Source of the DNA: Chrysomallon squamiferum
Lineage: Eukaryota > Mollusca > Gastropoda > Neomphalida > Peltospiridae
Length of the DNA stretch: 64,000 nucleotides
Direction: 5' to 3'
Assembly (NCBI GenBank): GCA_012295275.1
Contig: CM022665.1
Coordinates: forward strand, 11,226,476-11,290,475
The notes under the pieces were generated by a model, which worked only from the letters and a program-made list of their open reading frames with translations, was not told the origin of the DNA and did not search any database. The stretch's first letter is position 1. Each line of letters begins with the position of its first letter. This document shows positions 27,901-38,000 of this stretch, in pieces. The translations under genes were made by a program, and so were the position numbers.

Positions 27901-30396
27901 TGATGTTGATCGTATGATGATTGAGTTGTCTGAGGATCCAAGAAGAGATGGATCAGAGGCCATTAGAAGAGAACCTAACAGTCTGGCCTATCTAGAGAGT
28001 CCTCTACAGAAACAAGTTGTTCTTTGTATGTATCCCTGTTTTCTTTCTAGTTTGTCTTATTGTTTGCTTTTCACTTCTTAATATTTTTCTCTGTTAATTT
28101 ATATATTCTTTCTTTCTCCACAGAAAGGATATTTTTCAGTATGTTGATTTTACTTCATTATTATTTTTTTTTTTTCAATACTGAAATGTTACTTCTCTGC
28201 TATTTGGATTTTACTGAATATTTTTTCTACACTGATTCAAATGTCTTTCTACACTGAATTGAACTAAAGCTGAATTATTATACACTTAAATGGTTCCTTC
28301 TTTAGTTTCTTTTTCCATATGGAAATGTTTCTCCTTCTGTTCTGAAATTTTTTCTTTCTATATCAAAATGTTTCTCTTTCAACATTAAGATGTTTCTTTT
28401 TCTACATTAAAATATTTCTTTGAACTAAGATGTTTGTCTTTCTTCACAGAAACATTTCTTTTATTTCTGTTTATGCTGTCAGCTGATTTTTGTCTGTCAT
28501 TAAGTGTTTCCCTTTCTTTTACTCTGCAATAGTTCTTTTTCTAAACTAAATTTTTCTGTTCTACACTGAATTTTTTTCTATGCTGAAATGTGTATTGCTT
28601 TTTATTGTTAAAGTTAAAAAAAAAAAAAAAAATACTTAAAAATAAAAATTATAATAATAATAAAAAAATAAAGATGTTTTTATGGATATCAAAATGCAGT
28701 AGAATACCTCTTTTTCAAATGAATACCATGCAGCAACTGATACATATTTGAAACAAGCAGCTTTGATGTTATATATCATAAATACTGTGCAAAACTAGAC
28801 ACAGTGGCAGTTATATTTTATTTCATATAAATGAACTGATGTGAAAACTTACAGATCAGCCAGTTTATTCAGAACAGAGTGATCGATCATCTGCTTCTGA
28901 TTCTCCTGCTAGAAGTGGAAACGCTAAACTTCCATCTGAAACTCCAGTGTCCTACACAGGTAATAAGTGACCACCTGTTCATCATTTATCATTTTGTTCA
29001 GCTGATGATGATGAAGCCATTTTTCATTTTCACATTTAACATTTTCACCAAATGAATAGGATTTTATTGTTTCACTGTTTGTTGAATGCTTCCTTTCCAA
29101 ACTGAAATGTTTCTCTTTCTATGCTAAAATGTTTCTCCTTCTTCACTGAAATGTTTTTCTTTCTAAACTGAAATGTTTCTTTCTGTACTAAAATATTTCT
29201 TTTCTTGTATTGAAATGTTTCTTATTGTGTGCTAAAATGTATTTCATTGTTTACTAAATGTTTCTCTTTCAAAAGAGAAATGTTTCTTTCTTCCTTAAAC
29301 ATTTCTCATTCATAACTGAAATACCTTTCTTTACTGAAATGTTTCTCTTTTTATACTGAAATCTTTCTCTTACTTTTTTTTTCCGTTGGATTCCTTTTAA
29401 ACAAAGGAATTGTAAAAAATGTTGTTTTCTTATTTTAATAAATTAAAATTATTGTGGGTTCACAGTTAATAAATAATTTGAAAAATGGTGTGGTGACTTT
29501 CTAACACAATTCATAGTTAAATACAGGTGCAAGAATGTTACGATATAGCAGACCACTTTTATTTTAGCATTAAAACAACAAAAACAATTACCATTCTCAT
29601 TGAATATTTACAATGATTATTATTTTTAAATTTATTTTTGTTTTAAATTTTTGTTCTTATCCTGTTATGATTAGAATAATCAGTCAAAATGTGCTAGATT
29701 TACCTGCTGTTTTCCAGGTAATGTTAAACAGACTGTGTTACTTTCTTTGAAAATATTGTTGTTTTTATTTATTATGTAGTTACTGTTGTGACCTCTACAC
29801 CAAATAATAATCTATTAAAAATTAACTTTGTGCTAGTATGAACATTTTTTTTTTTTTTCAGTTTATTTGTTACAAACTTATTATTGATCCTTAATTAATT
29901 GTTTGTTTTGCACTTTGTATTTCAGTTTTTCTATTTATTTAGTTTTTAAATTTTTTTTTATTATTAGTAGTATTTTATTATTATTATTGTTGTTGTTGTT
30001 ATTATTTTAAATCTTTCTTTTTGTTATGTTTAATTTAATTTTTTACCTTCCCTTCTTTTTCTAAAGCTGGATTGTTTAATGATACACCTTCTGGTCTTCG
30101 TCCATGCAACCCCACCCCAGCCCATGCTGCAGGTCAGGGTTCCCCTGCCCCTCTCAGACCAAAGAACCCAACCCCAGGTCATGCAACAAAGCTGATGGAA
30201 AAAGATAGACCAGGTTGGCATCTTCATTATTAATTCTGTGAGATTTCATCAAAGATTGCTTGATTTCTAATAAATCAAAAAGACAATTACCCACCTTTAA
30301 ATTTAGTTGTGGGTAGGTGGATGTAAAACATTACTTGCTGCTAAGTGCCCTGTCATAGTGGCAGTGGGTTTATTTTTCTTCACCGTCTTATTTTAT

Positions 30397-30430
<34 letters not shown>

Positions 30431-33400
30431 TAATCATGACAATATTTTAGAGAGGTTGCTGTGTCTAATATTAAAAAAATAAAAATAAAAATAAAAATAA
30501 ATTAAGAAAAAATTAAGCTGATTTTGATATCATGCAATGTGGAGTATTTACCAGTTGCAGATACTGAAGGAAAACCAAATTTAAAAACTGCATAATAATA
30601 GTTTACTTGTTAAATAATAACACGTATTTTCTTTAACATGCTTTTTGGTTTTATATCAAAAAATTAATTTGTGTCTAATTTAGTTGGATAAATTTATTTC
30701 TTTTTCAGTAAGTGTTTTCATATACAGATTCTTGTATTACAATTTGAAAGTGTTTCAGTTATGCCTTCTTTAATATATTTGATTTTTAAATTATTTGGCT
30801 TTATGCTATAGATTCATGCATATATAACAATTTTTATTATTCATGCATACATTAGAAATTTAAATTGTTTAAATAGATAATTATTTTGTTTCTGCAGTTA
30901 ATCCGACACCCAAACTGGCAGGTGGAAAAGATGCCTCTTCTGCAGAATCAGAATATCAGAAGAATGGCTATCCATTAATACCAGAACAACCAACAGAAGA
31001 AGAACCTAAAAGTGGAGGTTTGCATTTCACACACAAAAATGTTTAACTTTCTGTAACAGCTCAAGTATGATGAATGAATGAATAAATGTTAACATATTTT
31101 AATATAATGGATTATAGGAATCTGACATAAAAAAAATTATTCCCCTATATAGGGATTTGTATCTATCTGTTCTTACAACAAACAAAAAAATGACAAAATG
31201 ACAAATGCTGTCTTACAGTTCTGAGCTACAGTACAAGCAAAATAGACAATGCTGAGTAATATTTCATAAACAAACCAAGAAACAGAAGTAAATTCAAAGA
31301 TGCATCTGTTCTGATTTAAACCCAGTAGGTCTGAATATATACATGAAAACATATATCACAGTCAGATATGAAGCACTGGCTAGAATGGGTTATAGTAGTG
31401 CACTAAGAATGATTGACTTGAAATATAAGAGACCATGCAGATATTGATATAGTTTTGGTTTTCTTGCATGTGTTTGTGATTGTGTGTGTATATATATATA
31501 TATATATTTAAATGCACATATCACTTAAGCATAGAACCTCAGCATACAGTCTTGTGTACCTAACAGCATCATACAGAATCAATTAAAAAAATGATTTTAT
31601 TTCATGTGGTGAAGCTGTTTTTCATTCGGTGACAATTCATAATTAGAAGGTATAAAATAAAGACACCAATTTTAAACAGCTTGTAATACAAGTCTAAAAA
31701 TCATAAATATCCATCATGATTACTTTATTAAGATAACTGTTTTATATATATATATTTGCTGCCAGTACTTAATATTAGATTAAAGCTTGTGGCTGTTTCA
31801 TGCAGTTAATTCTAATTGGTAATATTAAAATTAAAAACTGAAGTTCATTGTTTTCAGGATATCTGCCACTGCAAGCAGAAGGTGACCTTCAGAACCGCAG
31901 TCTACTTGTGAATGTTATTGGAATACCCAGGAATGAACCTGTCCTACTTCCCACTTCAATTATGGGAGGAAAACCAGGAGCAATCCCCAACAACAGAGTA
32001 AACAGAGCACTTCAGTGTTCACATTTTTATAATGTTATAAGTAGTTTTAAAAATAGTGTATTTATTATATAATTTTTTACATAATTCAGAATAAATTAAC
32101 AGAAATACCGATTTTCCAAATTGTTATTAATTTCTTAGCAACTGTAAACACAGTTACTAAGATTATATATTTATTTATTTATTTATTATTTTGTTGTTGT
32201 TTTTTCGGTTTGTGTTAATTTTTGTTTTGCTTTGTCTTTTTCATTTTCAGTTAGTCCTAAAAGATACTTAAAATCATCCTTGGTATATTAATATAAAATC
32301 ATATTTATTTTTATTTTAATAATTCAGTATATGGCAGTGGAAGAAAAACCTTAATAAACAGAATAACATAAAATAAAATCAATGTTTTTTATTCATTCTA
32401 TCTTGTAACCACAAAATCCTATTTATTATTTATTTTCACTATTCAGTAACAAGGGAAACAAACCCTTAATAAACATATCTCTATAACAGGATCACACAGA
32501 TCAAATATAAAACTGATTTTATATTTTCACTATTCAGTACAAAGCAGTAGAGGAGCCAGTCCGTCGCCAACTAAAGAACTCACTGATTGGTGGAGCCACA
32601 GTGAAAGGTCAGATACAGCTGAATCAGATGCAAGGTCTCATAGTGATGCCTGAAGAGGTCAACTTTGGGGTACTCAGAGAAGGCAGCACATACTCAGTGT
32701 CTGTGTATTTAAAGAATACTGGAATAGACTCATGCAGGTTCAAAATCAAACAGCCACCACCTGCCACTGGATTAAGAGTCATCTACAAACCAGGACCAGT
32801 AAGTCATGACAGAAGCAAATTTTACCTATCTGTGGGAAGGTGGACGTAAAACATTACTTTGCTGCTAAGTGATAAATGTCGCCCTTTCATAATGGCAGTG
32901 GGTTCACTCTTCTTCACTGTCATATTTTATATCAAAAATAAAAATAATAGTAATAATAAATAAAAATAAATAATAAATTAATATAAAAGATCCATTTCTA
33001 CTAATTGCTTGTATTCACTAAACCAGCATAAATCTCTCATTTTTCTTCTTCAAAATTGGAAGCCTAGCATAAATATGTTGTATCAGATAAAAGTACAGTC
33101 CAAATTAATTCTTTATTTTATAAGAACATGTTGGTTTTGAACAGGTCCCTGCAGGCTTGGCGACTGATCTCAATCTTGAGTTGTATGCCATTGCTGTTGG
33201 TGTAGAGGGAGAGTCTGGAATTGGCAGAATCAACCATGAACTGATCATTGTCACAGAAACCGATATTCTCCGACTTCCAGTAACTGCAAATATCCTTCCA
33301 CTGGTTTAGACAGAAATGTTTATTGAACTAAAACAGTATTCTAAGTTACTCAGAACTGATGACCTCTGTAATAGTTTACTGGATCACAGCATAAAATGTG

Positions 33401-34890
33401 CAATCATTATTATACTCAGATTTATGTCAGGTTAGGATTTCGTTCAGTTCAGTTGTTTACTGTCATTCCATGGATTCACATTGCAATAATCACTCAGGGC
33501 ACCAGTGTTTTTAGTTTTTATTTATGCAAATAGTGATAAAGGGAATTTTAAACAGTTAAGTACCACAATCCCTACCAAAAAACTAACAAATGAAAATATC
33601 ATTTGAGTCCATGCTTTTTAACACAAATGTGATGTAATTTAATCCCTTCAGCATTCCCTTTGCAGATTTAACATGTGAATATTTGTATATCAAACAGGGC
33701 TCTTTCATCCCATTTTCTTTTCTTTGGACCTGTTATTATTATATTTATCTATATTTGAGTTTATTCCTTAACAAACATACCAGTACTAACAGCATATGAC
33801 TATGACAATCGCAGTCCTGACAGTCCTATTGGTGGGAAGTCTCCAGGAACCAAGCTTGTCTCTACAAGACCACCAGCAACAACTGGAATAATTAGACCAA
33901 GGAAGGAGAACATGATGGGTATGTATAATTTATAAAATGAAGACAAAGATTATATTACTTGTTCTTCAGTGGGTTTATCATATATATGTGTATGTGTGTC
34001 CACAAAGTCTGTGTTCAGTTTTAAAGTGTAAATATTAAAAACTGGTTCAGAATATATGGACATTCTGTAGTTTAAGACAGAATTTATTTATTTATTTATT
34101 AGCAAATTATTTCTGTTTTCTTTTTCTATAATATTTGGTGATATTAGTGAGAACAGTAATTAATTTCTTTTTGTTTTATTTCTTATTATCCAATGTTTTT
34201 CCATCTCAAATATTTAAACAATACATAAGGTACACTATTTTTTTTTTTTTTTCAATCGCACTTCTGAATATTATATTATTGAAATCTTTCACTGAATAAG
34301 TTTTATTATCTTCACTTTGCTTAGTAATAGTATTGATTCATTTTTTTTTTTTTTTCATTTCCGTGAAAACTTTGGTTTTTTGTACTTGAACAGAACAAAA
34401 AGACTTAGTTATTTTTATTACAAGAGAACATTGTGATAAATCAAATATCATTCTATGAATAAATCTTTCATATTTTACTAGATTGATTAATTATCACTAA
34501 TAACAAATTCTGCAAATTGACAAAAAAAAAGAAGAAAAAAATGAAAAAGAAAAAAAAAAGAAAATGAAATCATTTCAGTTGAGTAGATATGTGACAAATA
34601 CATTTTTTTTTCAAGAATAGCATGAAATATTTGTTAAAGCAATTTTTAAAATAGGCAGAATAAAGATTTAAAGGGAACCAAGTGATGAAGGTAAAGCTGC
34701 TAGTAATTTAGAAAAAAATAATTTAAAAAATATATAGATATATATATAATATAATTATGTATATATATTATACTGAAAATGCTGAATCCTTCATGATCAT
34801 TATCCATTTCACTGAAGATTCAAATTTGCATGTATGTATGATTATTATTATTTTCTTTGCTTCTGTTTTCCAGGCAAAGTAGAAAGTTAG
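4370..34890 (+). CDS. SPAG17: Sperm-associated antigen 17 (PF6 homologue), 38 coding exons
   Basis: SPAG17 (Chlamydomonas PF6) is a scaffold of the C1a projection of the ciliary central apparatus and is needed for motility. Exons: 4370-4456, 4737-4877, 5233-5424, 7420-7585, 8225-8416, 8987-9171, 9926-10064, 11246-11394, 11766-11903, 12360-12636, 13302-13523, 14341-14499, 16508-16704, 16958-17112, 17652-17830, 18212-18390, 18862-18993, 19720-19831, 20443-20601, 21028-21192, 21742-21878, 22613-22739, 22861-23039, 23409-23538, 23847-24040, 24704-24848, 25561-26443, 26831-26997, 27414-27619, 27896-28025, 28855-28959, 30067-30213, 30898-31017, 31858-31997, 32538-32798, 33145-33289, 33781-33918, 34874-34890. 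They sum to 6,696 nt, or 2,231 residues plus stop, close to the human length. All phases agree, and no frameshift or internal stop was met. Every intron except the one after exon 36 is GT..AG. Diagnostic segments include [33 protein letters not shown] and [10 protein letters not shown]. Alternative splicing of the proline-rich linker exons 31-33 cannot be judged. Confidence 0.93.
8225..13523 (+). CDS. SPAG17: SPAG17 exons 5-11: conserved N-terminal half
   Basis: Encodes residues 196-629. Recognisable family segments are [19 protein letters not shown] (exon 5), a Lys/Glu-rich helical stretch with [10 protein letters not shown] (exon 6), [14 protein letters not shown] (exon 7), [15 protein letters not shown] and LVLYCMLEQ (exon 8), [15 protein letters not shown] (exon 9), [15 protein letters not shown] (exon 10) and [14 protein letters not shown] with IPWDDP (exon 11). 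No catalytic motif is visible, which fits a structural scaffold. Introns here contain a (TTTTA)n run, a TG/TA-rich tract and other simple repeats listed separately. Confidence 0.9.
10192..11060. repeat. SPAG17 intron 7: (TTTTA)n and TG/TA-rich tract
   Basis: A (TTTTA)n pentamer run occupies about 10192-10228. From about 10660 to 11060 the + strand is a long degenerate mixture of TG, TGTATA and TATA steps (alternating purine-pyrimidine), containing the segment TATATACTTGATTTTGTGTTTGC in two copies (near 10640 and 10775). No coding sequence is supported. Confidence 0.7.
13530..13775. repeat. (AAT/AAC)n trinucleotide array, SPAG17 intron 11
   Basis: Runs of AAT and AAC triplets with two longer near-identical segments (AAAAATAAAAGTAATAATGG at about 13605 and 13670). 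This shows local duplication within the microsatellite. Confidence 0.8.
14177..14240. repeat. (CT)n dinucleotide repeat, SPAG17 intron 11
   Basis: About 30 uninterrupted CT units inside a longer pyrimidine-rich stretch (about 14120-14240), roughly 100 bp before the exon 12 acceptor. Confidence 0.85.
14341..18993 (+). CDS. SPAG17: SPAG17 exons 12-17: Ser-rich linker, conserved core and charged coiled-coil segment
   Basis: Encodes residues 630-963. Exon 12 is a Ser/Arg-rich linker and exon 13 is acidic before [17 protein letters not shown]. Exon 14 carries the conserved [18 protein letters not shown] and HSNLGFR. Exon 15 continues [20 protein letters not shown] into a Lys/Glu-rich predicted coiled coil. 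Exon 16 carries the hallmark [17 protein letters not shown] followed by another Lys/Glu-rich helix. Exon 17 is basic and Ser-rich, and ends GDEKFWK before FYGYDVGN in the next exon. Confidence 0.9.
15811..16440. repeat. About 50-bp degenerate minisatellite, SPAG17 intron 12
   Basis: About 12 diverged units anchored on CATTTTGACAT(C/G)A, near 15814, 15869, 15917, 15958, 16030, 16080, 16143, 16217, 16266, 16317, 16369 and 16426. The units also carry GTGAATATTTAACATAGGT. The last units (after 16200) are the most alike. The array ends about 70 bp before the exon 13 acceptor. Confidence 0.8.
17910..17948. repeat. (AT)n repeat, SPAG17 intron 15
   Basis: About 18 AT units beginning some 80 bp after the exon 15 donor. 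A second shorter AT run is at 18563-18598 in intron 16. Confidence 0.8.
19720..24848 (+). CDS. SPAG17: SPAG17 exons 18-26: beta-rich segment with DG repeats
   Basis: Encodes residues 964-1412. Exon 18 begins FYGYDVGN and contains [12 protein letters not shown]. Exon 20 has the [20 protein letters not shown] strand-like stretch, and exon 21 is proline-rich. From exon 22 on there is a series of short strand-turn-strand units centred on DG or [74 protein letters not shown]. They are spaced about 9-15 residues apart within a unit. The pattern suggests a repetitive beta-sheet surface. Confidence 0.88.
20095..20880. repeat. Minisatellites flanking SPAG17 exon 19
   Basis: Intron 18 (about 20095-20345) has diverged units with TTTATTTATAATATTA(A/G)ATTTTG(C/A)TTCAT. 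Intron 19 (about 20625-20880) has a different unit of about 45-60 bp, with TTTCATAGAAA(T/C)(A/C)CAAGATTAAGATTTCTTGT, in about six copies. The two families are unrelated and the exon lies between them. Confidence 0.65.
21415..21705. repeat. TTCATTCATT/TTTTATTCC-type tandem repeat, SPAG17 intron 20
   Basis: Degenerate pyrimidine-rich units of the form ATTCATTCATT...TTTTATTCC run to within about 40 bp of the exon 21 acceptor. Confidence 0.65.
22215..22612. repeat. ATTCTG..AATTCAGA minisatellite ending at the exon 22 acceptor
   Basis: About seven diverged units of 40-50 bp with ATTCTGCTGAATTCAGA followed by an A-rich tail and TACTGAACAAA. The last unit (from about 22568) runs up to the acceptor at 22611-22612. 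Confidence 0.65.
24154..24270 (+). repeat. Dispersed short repeat, diverged copy (SPAG17 intron 25)
   Basis: Shows the same order of blocks as the copies at 30302 and 32826: TAGGTGAAT.TAAAA.AT, CTTGCTAA, TTCATAGAG, GGTAGCAGTGG, TGTGTCAT, then an AT-rich tail with AATAAT. It is clearly more diverged than the other two. Confidence 0.45.
25561..27619 (+). CDS. SPAG17: SPAG17 exons 27-29: most conserved C-terminal region
   Basis: Encodes residues 1413-1831. Exon 27 (883 bp) is by far the largest exon. It contains [50 protein letters not shown] and [13 protein letters not shown], all recognisable SPAG17 signatures. Exon 28 ([30 protein letters not shown]) and exon 29 (proline-rich, then [17 protein letters not shown]) look helical. 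Exon 27 ends in phase 2 and rejoins at a Thr codon split 2+1. Confidence 0.92.
27896..31997 (+). CDS. SPAG17: SPAG17 exons 30-34: variable proline/serine linker
   Basis: Encodes residues 1832-2045. Exons 30-33 are low-complexity and Pro/Ser/Asn-rich. KNPTPGH in exon 32 and NPTPKLA in exon 33 resemble each other. Exon 34 returns to a more ordered sequence ([20 protein letters not shown]). The frame stays open across every junction, but this is where a small missed or optional exon would be hardest to notice. Introns 30 and 31 share a minisatellite. Confidence 0.82.
28285..29370. repeat. TGAAATGTTTCT minisatellite in adjacent introns 30 and 31 of SPAG17
   Basis: Units of (C/A)TGAAATGTTTCT(C/T)TTTCT occur at about 28285-28590 (intron 30) and about 29085-29370 (intron 31), on either side of exon 31 (28855-28959). 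The same unit in both introns suggests spread or duplication across the exon. Confidence 0.7.
30302..30425 (+). repeat. Dispersed short repeat (SPAG17 intron 32)
   Basis: GGTGGATGTAAAACATTACT, then TGCTGCTAAGTG, CATAGTGGCAGTGGGTT and TTCTTCACCGTC, ending in ATATTAATAATAATAA. The block is shared with the copy at 32826 with few mismatches. The microsatellite tail suggests a retroposed SINE. No tRNA-like head is seen in this copy. Confidence 0.65.
32270..32545 (+). repeat. Triplicated splice-acceptor segment before SPAG17 exon 35
   Basis: Three copies of TATTT(T)..A.TATTCAGTA followed by an A-rich stretch lie at about 32310-32335, 32425-32450 and 32521-32540. Only the last continues into an open exon. 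The first (CAGTATATGGCAGTGGAAG) still resembles the exon 35 start (CAGTACAAAGCAGTAGAGG). CCTTAATAAAC follows the first two copies. The upper two look like decoy or fossil acceptors. Confidence 0.6.
32538..34890 (+). CDS. SPAG17: SPAG17 exons 35-38: ASH/MSP-like C-terminal domain
   Basis: Encodes residues 2046-2231. Exon 35 carries [36 protein letters not shown] and IYKPGP. Exon 36 carries [15 protein letters not shown] and [17 protein letters not shown]. This is the beta-sandwich (ASH/HYDIN-like) domain found at the C-terminus of SPAG17. Exon 37 begins in the split Thr of [14 protein letters not shown], matching the family pattern directly after the domain, and ends in a basic Pro/Gly tail. 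Exon 38 adds GKVES and the TAG stop at 34888-34890. Reading straight through exon 36 would instead end at a TAG at 33307-33309. Confidence 0.88.
32826..32975 (+). repeat. Dispersed short repeat (SPAG17 intron 35)
   Basis: Second good copy of the family at 30302: GGTGGACGTAAAACATTACT, TGCTGCTAAGTG, an extra ATAAATGTC, then CATAATGGCAGTGGGTT, TTCTTCACTGTC and an AAATAAAAATAA tail. Confidence 0.65.
33290..33780 (+). other. U12-type AT-AC intron in SPAG17 (intron 36)
   Basis: The donor ATATCCTTC at 33290-33298 matches the U12 AT-AC donor consensus. TTCCTTAAC at 33764-33772 is a full U12 branch-site match, with the branch A about 9-10 nt before the AC end at 33779-33780. Splicing at these points is the only join that keeps phase (1 to 1), and it restores the conserved VTATVLT residues. 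No GT donor in the right phase lies near the end of exon 36. Confidence 0.85.
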
Positions 34891-35091
34891 AACTCATGTA
34901 TCATTTGACGTTGTTCGAATTACCAAGGAAACTCAGACTGATATTATAATTCTTTCAAAAACTATAGAATTTAAAAAAAAAAAAAAAAAATAAAAAATTT
35001 AAAAATATTTCAGTTGAAATGCTGTTTAATGTTTGCTGAAAGACCTTTTCTGTGACTGTTAAATACATAATTAGTTTTTGTTTTAATTTTA

Positions 35092-35097
35092 AATAAA
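35092..35097 (+). terminator. SPAG17 candidate poly(A) signal
   Basis: AATAAA about 200 bp after the SPAG17 stop codon. Other AATAAA copies follow in this AT-rich region, so the real site is uncertain. Confidence 0.4.
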
Positions 35098-38000
35098 TAC
35101 CTCTGACATAATATAAACTTCAATTGTTTTGTAAAGTGGGTCAGAATATTTACTGTAAGTACTTCTTTTTTTCATGTTATATCTGATGATTGATTACATG
35201 ATCCAAGATGAACAAGAATAATAATTTAAAATCATAAAAAAGTAAAATTGTTAAAAATATAGCAATGGAGAAAGAAAGAGAAATATATTACATATATTTC
35301 AACTTTATTTCCTAAAACTAAAATGATAATAATAGTAACAACTGCAACAACAATAATCATAATGAGAAAAAGAAGAAGATTTTTGTTTTTATAAAACTGA
35401 TTGTATAATATTGACATTAATTTTAGTATTGTTACTAAAAACAAATGATCACTTAGTCATTTAAATTCTTTCATTTTCAACTTGAGTATTTGTTACATTA
35501 AATTAAGATAATAAAGATATAATATTTTGAAGATTCCCTATGCATATCTGTGTGCTTAATATTTTTACTGAATCAATATTAATTTTTTTAATGAAAAATA
35601 TTTAATCAAATTTTTTTATATTTGTAACTTCTGAATGTTTTCCACTAATAATTTTAAATTTTATATTTGTAATAATTATTATTTAATTTAAACCTCACTA
35701 GGTGGGGGGGGGAAAGGAATACATAATTTAATGAAATCTATAGGGATTTAAATTGTTTAAAAAAAAAAAGAAAGAAAAATATTGAAGAGTTTCAAAATAT
35801 AATTTGAAGTAATATTTCAAAAATCTTTGAAAAAAAAAAAATCTTTATAAACAATTATGCATTTTAATATTATAAATGCATATTAGATCAAATAACAATA
35901 TTTTAGATGTTTTTATTATTATTATTTTATTTTTTTCAATATTTTGGGTTGGAGTTTTTTTTGTTGTATTAATTGATAATTACATTTATACAAACAAATG
36001 ATAAAAAATATGATTTTTATTAGAATCTTACTGAAGATAAACCTAACCAATATACAGTTGAAATAAAATAAAAATAAGCTATTTTGTTTCTAGCCACGTC
36101 TAAATTTTCATTTGTCAACAGGTTTTATTTCTAGTTCTTTGATGTGACAATATTTTTGAAAGTTAAAAATCTGTAATATCTGTGATATATTTGAAGAATT
36201 TAACATGACAGTCACACACTCATTTTACGATTCAGTTATGTGTATATTTGTTAACTGAATGTAAAACAGATATATTGTTTGGAAAATTTCGTATATTACA
36301 TTACATATTTTGGATACCATTACATGTACATAAATATTAATAAATTATGATGCTCCACAAATTACTATGTTTTTTTTCTTTTGTAACTTAGAAAAATGGT
36401 ATTATAGCTATATGGAATGTCCCAGAAATGTTATCAGCAGAGTTAAATTTCTGCAAGCTAATCAAGTTATGGTTTAGGGCCTTACAGACTGAAATACCAA
36501 TAATTCTTTATAGACAATACAAGGTGAAACAAAAAAAATTAACAAAATTTAACTTGATAAACATGCCACCACGATTTAATGCTGACACCAATCTCAATAT
36601 TATTAAAACTATAGCTAATAAAATAATATGGCCACATTTTTTACATACTTTAATATACAGTAATACTGAATTTATCATTTATAAGAAAAATTAATTTCTT
36701 AAGTAAAGCAGCTATAATAATGAAAAATGCATAACAACTCCATAATTTTAATTACTGCTAACAAAAATTTCACTGTTCATACAAAGGATGTGGACTAGTT
36801 TAATAGTAATGTTTTTCAGGTAACTTCTGAAATAATAAAGTGCAAGAGAATGCATTGCTACTTGATCACTGTAGTGATATGCAGCAAGGTCTTATATAAG
36901 CACTTTTTTATACAAGATAGCACATACCACAACTATTTGATAATAATGAATGGCTAGAATGAGAATTAACCAGATGGAAACGTCAAGAAGGATTGATCTT
37001 TGAACTGACATGAAGGGAGAGAGTGAGAGAGATAAAGACAGACATACACACAGACACCTGCACATGCACACAACATTCTATTTAACAAACTACTAAGTGC
37101 TACAATGCATAATAAATCTGGACCTCTTTCAAAATCTCATACGTTTTTGGGGTGTGGTGGTGTATAAATTAAAATATTAAGAAGACATTTTTTTTTTTTT
37201 TTTTTACAAGAACCGATATTATGTTAAAAAGCGTTTTAAAAAGTAGACCTGGAGATGACTGCTGTAGTATTACATCTTTACGTTTTTACCTCTGAAATAA
37301 CCAGCACTTCACAAAAAAAAGAAGTATTTTTAGCCGTCTGTTTTTCTAAACATTAATATAGTTTACCTATCTATACGTAATGGAATACGTTTATGACAAT
37401 TTCTAATAAGCAGACAGTAATACATACATCAAACGCCCGTTGTCATAAATAGAAGTATAATTGTCCTCGTGCTTTTATCAATATATTAGTATTCTGACAG
37501 TACGTATTTTTTACGTCCAACGCAGGATCCGGCACATGCCAATCTGGCAGACGTAGACAACCGCCCGTTTGATTACTTTGCTAGAAATGATTTTCAGTTG
37601 ATATTAAGGAAGATAGACTTGCTAAAAATGAAAGAAAAAAATAAAATAAAATAATAATAAATTAATTAATTAATAAGCACAAACGACAAAAATAAATAAA
37701 CAAATAAACAAACAAAAGATGACAAAAAGAAATATATATAAATAAAACATAAATAAATACAGAAGCGGATACAGGATTTCTATCACTGTAAGGAATATAA
37801 CTTTCAAAATAAGATTTTTTTTTATGAAGAAGAAACATCTCCGTCGACTAAAAATAGTATGAAACGGGTGAATACACAAAGTAAATTAATTGAAAGTGCG
37901 CATATCATATTGCTATAGAACAGTTAATAATTTGCAAAAGTTGACAATAGTTTTGAAAGTAACGCGGACTACTGACTTATCTGTAACTGTCCTGCAATTG

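Noticed and set aside
33290-33309. SPAG17 ending at the TAG at 33307 by read-through of exon 36
   Set aside because: The U12 splice signals and the conserved residues encoded by exon 37 strongly favour splicing. Read-through would end NILPLV without the family tail.
36428-36694. 88-codon ATG frame downstream of SPAG17
   Set aside because: Composition is Ile/Asn/Lys-rich as expected from AT-rich non-coding DNA. No motif or splice support.
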